From Pleodorina starrii (Eukaryota; Chlorophyta; Chlorophyceae; Chlamydomonadales; Volvocaceae): a stretch of DNA of 64,000 nt. The stretch spans positions 992,001 to 1,056,000 of the forward strand of contig BRXU01000003.1 of NCBI GenBank assembly GCA_030267565.1, given 5' to 3'. Below, piece after piece: positions 38,840-47,000 of the stretch. The first letter of the stretch is position 1. Every line of letters begins with the position of its first letter. The notes under the pieces were generated by a model. It was not told the origin of the DNA, did no database searches, and was given only the letters and a program-made list of their open reading frames with translations. A program made the position numbers and the translations under genes.

Positions 38840-39292
38840 CGTACACCGCGCTGCTCTACTTCAGCACTCTCTTACGCGTGAAAGTTTGCAATTGTTCAAC
38901 ATCAGTGCGATAGTTTCTTGTGGCTGGTTGGCTGCACGAGTTCGCTGGGTATCCTGACAGGAGGTACATTAGGCCGTTGGCCCTACGACACCTGGCGAAG
39001 CAAGTCCATCTGGGTGAAATTCTAAATCATGTGCCAAAATGCAGTTAGTTATATTGTACATCCCGACTAAAGAAGGATTTCATGCTTGTGCTTGGGACCA
39101 GAGCCTCGTTGCATCCTTGTTGCAAAGAGCGCCCAACTACCTCGTGTGCAACACTAGATACATAATTTATCTCATGGCTTTCCTTATTCCATACAGCGGC
39201 TCTCTCGTGCTGGCCACGTACGCAGTCGGCTTTAAATTCTCTAGAAGCATTTCGCCCCTGTTCTCACGGGTTGAAAGGTGGACGCCCAAGTC
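38840..39292 (-). promoter_or_regulatory. Promoter region of the helical-repeat gene (left half of duplicated bidirectional promoter)
   Basis: About 450 bp of lower-GC sequence between the Met at 38839 and the dead ATG13 start at 39293. By homology with 40646-41046 it descends from a promoter that served both directions. No clear TATA box was seen. Confidence 0.55.
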
Positions 39293-39385
39293 ATGGCGGA
39301 TCGCCTTACGGTTCGGCATTTTGTAGGCTAGGCATGAATGAGGTGCGGCCAGGTCATCCTTGGCTTAGGTTCGCATCCATGGCTT
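39293..39385 (+). pseudogene. Broken duplicate of ATG13 exon 1
   Basis: Starts MADRLTVRHFVG and then hits TAG at 39329-39331. The nucleotide match to the true ATG13 exon 1 (41047-41193) continues past the stop through the GGCCAGGTCATCCTTGGCT block and then fades, so the tail of the exon and its splice donor are missing. It cannot make ATG13. Confidence 0.85.
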
Positions 39386-39694
39386 AGGCGTCCATGGCAT
39401 CCTTGGCTTAGGGTCGTCCCACGGACTTCTTTGAACCCTATCTGGATCTGTGACGTAAGCATGCTGTTTCTTCACCGTTAGTTATCGAGGACGGCCATCT
39501 GCCTTCCCAGACAGCTCTGTTATGGGGGCAAAGGGCCGCACATAAGGAAATTGCCTCGTGAGACGCCAAGGCAAGGCGTCTGAAGCACGCATCCACTCGG
39601 CCGCGGAGGACACTTCCATACCCGCGGGGCAGGAGGGCAGCGGCTGCCCCTGCACGCTGGGTTCCATAACCCCCAAAGTGTCGTCCGCCGGAAA

Positions 39695-39835
39695 GAGCCA
39701 GCGGGCCGGCTGGCCGTGCACTGCAGCGGAACACGCCCCATCAGGGCGCGGGTAGGCGCGACCAGCAGGCCACACAGCAGGAGCCGCCCAGGCAGGAATG
39801 GAGCGAACCCGGGGGGGGGGGTTAAAGGGACACAG
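39695..39835. repeat. Dispersed repeat family R, copy 2
   Basis: Diverged relative of 10925-11070. It lies in the spacer between the two copies of the promoter duplication, so it either inserted after the duplication or marks its junction. Confidence 0.5.
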
Positions 39836-40064
39836 AAACCCGCGAACCCGGAGGAACTTGTAATCAGGTTCCCACTTGGGGATAGCCTGGGATAGCCGAC
39901 AGGCCGGCGAATCCCCAGATACACCGCTCAGGGCCTTCCAGGGCCTGGCTCGTCCAGCCAAAAATCGGCAATGGTATGTAGTGCTGGAAATCTCATTCTT
40001 ATGGCATCCGCGCGTGCCTGAAGATGATGCACGTTGGGAGTTAGGCCCTCCTGCTCTGCCCGAC

Positions 40065-40645
40065 GATCGACCGGTGGCCCCTTGTGAGCTGCGCTGCTCT
40101 GTGATGGACCCATGGGACGGTCCAGGTAAGTTCGAGTGTCCAGGGCTGGCGCGGGTGGAATCTGAACGGACGTCCCTTGGGCCCTTGGGACTCCCGCACC
40201 CAAGGATGAGTCAATCGCGTTGGGTGCGGGTGTGACACCAGCTGCGGCGGTGGGTAAGGTGGGTATGCAGTGGCTGAACGGCGGTCATTGACGGGATGAC
40301 GGCACCTGACCGGCCGGTGCCAGCGACACCGCCACGCCTGAAGCCAAAGGCTGGACCTTGAGCCTGAGCAAGGGCGTTCGTCTGGCCCGAAGGCATGGGC
40401 AGGCGGTTCAGGTGGTTTGCTCCGCCGGCGACGTTGGCTCCTAATAGTGGACTCGCTACCGATGTTACCGGAAAGAGCCACAGGGACACCCCCGGACCAT
40501 CGAATGACCGCAACATACGCCATACGCCGTCACTTGGTAGAAGCGGTCCGTTGACGTGCGGAGCTGCAGCCCGGTAAGGGCTCTCCTGGGACCGTACATA
40601 GCGTACGCGACTGCTCTCCTTCAGTGCTATTATACGCGCGGACAA
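40065..40645 (-). pseudogene. Frameshifted duplicate of the helical-repeat gene 5' end
   Basis: Matches the first part of the gene starting at 38839. One frame reads RSKPPEPPAHAFGPDE and another picks up as FRRGGVAGTGRSG; in the intact gene the equivalent stretches are one continuous frame. The cause is a one-base length difference: 8 bases between GAGCAAG and CTGGCCCG in the left copy, 9 in this one (near 40373-40381). The homology stops near 40065, so most of the gene is absent. Confidence 0.82.
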
Positions 40646-41046
40646 ATTGCAAAGAATTTACATTGTCGCGGCGGTTTTCAGGGAGTTGGCTGGACAAGCC
40701 GGCTTGGCTGAAATGAGGTAGGCCGTTTGCTCAACGGCACATGACAAAGCAAATCCATTTGGGTATAATTCTCAAGAGAATTTCACATTGCAGTCAGGTA
40801 GTACAAGTGGTGATATTCCACAAACCAGGATTTCATTCTTGGGACTTGGATCTCGTTGCAGCGTTGAAAGGAGCGTCACATTTACCAAGTCCCACTGTGG
40901 CCACTGTTTACATAATTGTCGCCTCACGTGCACAAGTATAACGTTTAATATCATCGCCTAATTTTGTGTGAAGCGGCTCTCCCCGGCTAGCCCACGTACG
41001 CAGTAGGGTTGTCCTATCAAAGCTTAAAGAGGCGGCCGCCAAAGTC
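40646..41046 (+). promoter_or_regulatory. Promoter region of ATG13 (right half of duplicated bidirectional promoter)
   Basis: About 400 bp of lower-GC sequence upstream of the ATG at 41047. A TATA-like GTATAACG lies at about 40936-40943, roughly 105 bp before the start codon. It is homologous to 38840-39292. Confidence 0.5.
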
Positions 41047-44000
41047 ATGGCGGACCGCCTCACAATAGAGCATTATGTAGGCGAGGCATTCGTGAAGTGT
41101 GGCCAGGTCATCCTTGGCTCGCGCATCCTTCCCACGGGCTCCATCCAACAGACGCAGGCGCGCTCTATGCGAGATAAGCGAGCAGGACGATGGGTGAGAA
41201 ACTGTTGAACATTTACACGGAAGCACTGACGTCAGAGTCGCACGTGCTTATGCACACAGCTGAATTCCACAGGATAGAATTGCTTAATTGTCGACTCTTG
41301 AACGCCATATCTTGCAGTTCTTATTGGAACTAGACGAAGGGGTGGATGCGTTCGGCAAGGACGTGGAGCTTTGGCGCAAGGACATTTCGTCACCGTTGGT
41401 CATCGAGGTGCGGGTGGGCGCCTTCCCGTGGACCACGTTGCACACACCTGCATAAGCACCTTCGGGGAGCAGCATCCGAGCGAAGGGAAGAAGTGGAAAA
41501 CTCTATGCAGAGCCCGAGAGCATCCGCGTCTGCACGACGCACGTTAGGGTTGGGTTGAGGCACCATGTCCACGTGACACGTGACACCTACTCGACACCTA
41601 CTCGACGACCTTCTCAGAATGCGATTGTTATGAGAATGACCAGCTCATTAGACCAAGGTGATGGCTCGTACTGGTCGATACTGGAGGCGAAATGGCTGAC
41701 AGCCAGGGTCGAACGGCGACAACACTGGCTATGGCCACCCCACAGTGCTTGTGCATTCCGTGTCACCGCCTTTCCCCCGGGCACGTGGGCCTTTGGGCTC
41801 CCATCATGTGCCCCATAACCGCAAAATGTTGGGAGGCCCCATACCCCCACCACTGCCGTATCCCCGCGTACGACTTCACCTCTTCGTCACCCCTGCTGCG
41901 GCGTTCCCATGCACTGCCATCTCGATTGAACTTAAGAAACTGTCTCCCGTCTCCTCGATTGAATTTAAGAAACTGTCTCCCGTCTCCCAACTTGATATTT
42001 GAATTCAAAACACGGAACTCAGATCCAGATGGCACCCTGGGGAGTCGCGGCCCTGTCGGCGGCGGCCTCCGCCGCCGCTGCCGCCTCCGGCGTCGCTGGC
42101 GGCAGCAGCAGCAGCGGAAGGCCTTCGGCTGGGGCCGGTCTCGGCGGCGGCGCGGAGGGGGGCGCAGGCGCCCTGGCAGGTGCGCACGGACGGACCCAGG
42201 AGCAGACCCTGGCGGGTCGGCTGGGTGCGGCTCTGCGCTGGACGCCTGCCAAACCGAACCGTGGGTCGGGTTCAGGGGTCGTGTGCCGCGCTCACGCTGG
42301 GTCGCGACGCGGGCAGGGGCAGGGACCATCGATAGATGTCACCTTTCCTTAAAGGAGCGTCCCTCGGAGCGTCCCTCGGAGTGGAGCGGGTCCGCCTCCT
42401 CTACTTAACCTCCTCTACCTGACCTCCTCTACTTGACCTCCTCTACCTGACCTCCTCTACTTGACCTGACCTGACCTGACCTGACCTGACCCGTTGCCTG
42501 ACCCGTTGCCTGACCCGTTCCCGGCATGGCGCAGGGGAGGCACTGGCGGGGCCCCTGGAGCGGTGGACGTTGCAGTACGAGCGCAGCCCACCGCCGGGGA
42601 GCGGCAGTGCCATGGCGGGGGCTGGAGGCGGCGGTGGCGGGGGCGGCGGCGGTGGCGGTGGGGGCGCTGGGGTTGGAGGCGGCAGCGGCACGAGGACGTA
42701 CCTGGACGAGGTTTCCATCTACAAGCGCCTGGTGGGTGGGTGGGTGGGTGGGTGGGTGGGTGGGTGGGTGGGTGGGTGGGTGGGTGGGTGGGTGGGTGGC
42801 TCAAGGGGCTGCGGCCTTGGCTTGGGGCGGAAAACGGACCGCAGGCAGGCGAAGGCCCTTGTTTCCTTGCCGCCCTTCTTGACTGATGTCTTGTTGTGAT
42901 GTGCCTCATTGATGGGTGATCTCTCTCTCTCTCTCTTGCCCCCTCGCAGACGATCCTGGTTCGCTCTCTGTACAGCCACACCCGGATACTGCCCGCCTAC
43001 AAGCTGTTCAGGGCGGCAAAGGTGGGTCGGGGGGCGGCGGCTGGGGGGTGGGGTGGGGAGGAGGGGGGGGGGGTGGGAGGCTGGGTGGGGGTGCGCGCAC
43101 GACGGATAGGCCGGAGCCCCCCGCGCGCGCGTGTGAGTGTGGGGGGTGGGGGCGGGGTGTTTCCTGCGTGAAAAGCGGAAGACTCGGGAACGGAAAAGGG
43201 GACGTAGCGGGAGTCGCGGGTACCGGGTGCGCGAGTGCTGGTTGGACCGGGGTGAGACGGCATGGTGTGCTTGGGGGGAGAAGCGTAGCGGCGTCGACGT
43301 CGGTTTTGTTGGGGTCATTGGGCGAGGGGGGGGGGGATGCTGCTGGCAGGTAATCTTGAGTGCTTACTCTCGGGGTGGGGTGGGGAGCTAGAGGGCCCCC
43401 TCAGCGGGCCGGGTCCGACGGCTCTATTGGGATCGTGCCGGAGAGGGAGAGATCGGTCCGTCCGTCCCCAGCCGTGACCCCTCAGCGAGGAGAACCAATA
43501 AGCCACATACACAAGGAAGAGGAAAACCGCCTTCCCACCCTTCCCTCCCTCCCTCCCTGCCTCCCTCCCTTCCACCCTCCCTCCCTCCCTCCCTCCCTCC
43601 CTCCCTCCCTCCCTCCCTCCCTCCCTCCCTCCCTCCCTCCCTCCCTCCCTCCCTCCCTCCCTCCCTCCCTCCCTCCCTCCCTCCCTGCCGCCGCATCTCC
43701 TCTCGGGGGGCGCCTCCCGCTCGGCCAGCAGCGGCACCCGGGGGAGCACTTTCAGCTGCAGTACAGGATCTGCCGTACGCCGCCGCAGCAGGCCCTCGGC
43801 AGCGGCGCCGCGTCCACTGCGTCGCACCCCGCGCCGTCGCCGCCGCCGCCGCCGGCGCCGGCGCCGTCGCCGTCATCGTTGCAGCGGCTGCAGGAGTTTG
43901 CTTTCGCGCCCGTGGACACGCCCGGCGGCCGCTTCCGCGTCTCGGTGCAGTACAACCCGGCGGCGGCGGCGCTCGTGCTGGAGCACAGTACGGCACCCAT

Positions 44001-47000
44001 GGCGATGCCGTACACGCTCAACGAGAACTACCTCGGCTTGGGAAGTGGCGGCGGAGGCGGCGGAGGCGGCGGAGGCGCGGCGGTTGCTGGGTCGCTGCCG
44101 GCAACGTCGATGGGGCCGGGCGGTCGGGGGGCGCCGGGCACCAGCGCGCCCAGCTCAGGTGGAATGGCCAGGTGGGCGCACTGACCCGTGGGTCGGGAGG
44201 AACATGCATGCGGGTGTATTGACCCGTGGGTCGGCGGGCGGCGGGTGGGTGGGTGGGAAGGAGATTTCCTTTTCCCTGTGGCTTTAAATGTGTGGCTTTA
44301 AATTTTTCTTCGCTGAAGCCCACGGCGACGGAATGGACCGACCGCTGCCCCCCCCCCCCCGCTGCCCCCCGCTGCCCCAGGCACCTGCGACCGGCGATGA
44401 GCGCGAGCGTGTACGGCACTGCGGGCGTCCTTGGCCGCAGCCCGCCGGTGGCGGCAGGTGGGTTGGCATCTTTGCGTGTGTGTGTGGGGGGGGTGGGGGG
44501 CTGGGGGAGGGGTGTTAAAGGGGCGGCAGCTCCCCGGAAGGAACGGGACGGGCGGGGACGGGACGGGGGCGTGCTGCGTGATGGGGGTTCCGCGGCGGCG
44601 GCTTCGGCGGCGCGCACGGCCACCGCCACACACAAACATGTGGTTGAACGATGACTCACATCAGTTGGTTCCTGAAACCTGAAGCGCCCCTTCCCGACCC
44701 CGTCCTCACCCCGCCGCGGTTGCATTCCCTGGTTGCACACCGTGTCCTACTTGCTCGGCTGCCGCCACCATGTCGTACCCACCCACCCACCCACCCACCC
44801 ACGTGGTGGGCGTCTCGACGGCGCAGAGGGCGGCATCCTGCGACACGCGCCGTCGGCGGGGTGCATCGGCGGGACCCAGGCCCCGGGCTCAGCCAGCGGA
44901 GCCGCCGCCGCCGCCGCCACCGCTGGCGGAGCCGCCGCCGCCGCCGCCGCTGGCGGAGCCGCCGCCGCTGGCGCTGGCGCTGGCGCCGGGCCTCAGCGCA
45001 TCGTCCGTCAGAGTTGGAGCAGCAAGGAGATGAAGGTGTCGTTCTCGCTGCCACCGCCGCTGGGCAGTCCTGGCGGGCTGGGGCTGGCGGGCGGCGGCGC
45101 GGGGATGCCCCGCCGGTCCAGCTCCGGTAGGTAGGGTGGTTGTGGTTCCGGAGAGCAGTGTGCTGTGCTGTGCTGTGCTGTGTGAGGTGCTGCGCGCTGC
45201 GCGGTATGCGTGGTGCGGTGTGCTCAAGGTATGCGTGGTGCGGTGTGGTGCGGTATGAGTGTTGGCGTGGCAGGGCAGGGCAGGGGACCTGACACAAAAG
45301 CGAACTGGTCGCTTTTGATTTCCTCTCAGCAGCAGCAGGATACGACCGCCTCACACCTTTTGAATGTTAGTGAGAATGTTAGCGGGATACGAAGGTTGCA
45401 GCTCAACGAGTTGGATTGCCACCACGTAACCAACTCAACACCTAATTTTGCCAAACCGTGCAAAACCGGCTGGCTGTGTATTGCCGTACACAGGGTACGG
45501 CAGCACCCCATCCACACCGCCGCTGCCCTCGCCCGTCCAAACCGGGCGGCCCGGGCCCGCGGGCTCCTCTGGCGGCGGCGGCGCCGCCGGCAGCTACAGC
45601 CACCACCATCGGCCGCCGCCGCCGCCGCCGTCGTCGTCGTCGTACCACCAGCAACACAACCATCCCCATCAGCACCACCACCCGGTGTATCATCGGTGCG
45701 CCAGCGCCGGCGGCAGTAGTCAGCTCGGCGTGACGGCGCCGTCGGGGGGGACGTCGCCGAGGCTACCAGACTCCGCCGGCGGCGCAGCTCCGCCGCCGCC
45801 TGCGGCTGCGGCGGCGGCGGGATCTAGCCCAGCGTCGACGTCGGCATTTGCGGCGCCCGCTTGGCAGCGGCAAGTTGCCGCTGCGGTGGCGGGCGGCGGC
45901 GGCGGCGCCGCCGCCGCCGCGTCAGCAGGGGCGATGGCGCCAGCGGCGGCGGCGGCGGCGCCGTCAGGGGACGGAGCTGGTGCGGGTGGCGACACGGCCA
46001 GCAATACAACAGCTGCCGCGGCGGCGGCGGCAGCGCCCGCCGCTTCCGCCGCCGCAGGGGCAGGGGCAGCAGGTGTCGCCGCTGAAGGGGAAGCCGCCAC
46101 GGTGCCTGGCTCCGGAACTGCAAGCCGTACGACCAGCGCGCCCCTGGCCATTCCCTCGTAAGTGGAGAGATACCGTATGATGAGAGAGACCGTTTCAGGA
46201 ACGAATTGCAGTTGCAGTTGTACCGCAACCCAACCAACGATTGTCAATAATGTCCTCAAGGCCGCGTCGTTTCGGCGCCGCCGCCTGTCCGTCCCGCCGC
46301 ATATACATCAGCAAGCCTCCCGTACTGTGCCTTCCCTCAGGCGCTCGTCCTCCCGTACTCGCTCTGTCGCCGACCTCCGCGCGCCGGCGGTGTACGGCGG
46401 CTTCGAGGTCCATCCCGCTGTCGCCGCCGCCGCCGCGTCGTCGCGCACCGCCGCCACCGCCGCCGCCGCCGCGGCGGCGGCGGGGCTGCTCGGCAGCCAA
46501 GACGGCTCCGGCGACGCCGCCACGGCGGCGGCGGGCACCGCCGCCGCCGCCGCTGCCGCCGCCGTCGTACACCACCGCATGGCTCCCGGGAGCGCCCCGG
46601 CGGCGCCGCGGGGCATGCTGGGTCTAGCATTGGGTGCGCTGAAGCCGGGGACGAGTGGCAGCGGACTGGCCGCCGGAGGCGGCGGCGCCGCCGCCGCCAT
46701 TTCTTCGGCCCATTCAGACGCCGTCGGGCACTCCGCCGTGACGGCGGGCGCCAGTAACGACGACGGCCGCGCTGGCGGCGCAGAGGACGACGGGAAAAGC
46801 CGTCCCAGCGGCAAAGCGGGTGATCGCGGGTCCGGCGGCGGCGCCGCCGCCGCCGCCGCGGCGGCGGCGCCTGGAGGTGTCACGGCGGCGACGTTAGGCG
46901 ACAAGGCCGCTGCCGGCGGCGCCGCCGGAAGCAGCCAGGCGCTGGCGGTTGTCAACCGTCACAACCAACATCCGTACAGTCATCCTCGGCACGCCTCGGG

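Larger units (their letters stand above)
38345..39420. repeat. Tandem duplication of divergent promoter, left copy
   Basis: About 1.08 kb aligning along its whole length with 40065-41145. Matching blocks in order: GACCCATGGGAC, GGGTCCAGGGCT, ACCTGACCGGCCGGTGCCA, ATGGGCAGGCGGTTC, GACCATCGAATG, AGGCCGTT, GCGGCTCTC, CACGTACGCAGT, AAGTCATGGCGGA and GCCAGGTCATCCTTGGCT. This copy carries the working 5' end of the minus-strand helical-repeat gene and a broken first exon of ATG13. Confidence 0.85.
40065..41145. repeat. Tandem duplication of divergent promoter, right copy
   Basis: Partner of 38345-39420, in direct orientation, starts offset by about 1.72 kb. It carries the working ATG13 first exon and a frameshifted start of the helical-repeat gene. 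Confidence 0.85.
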
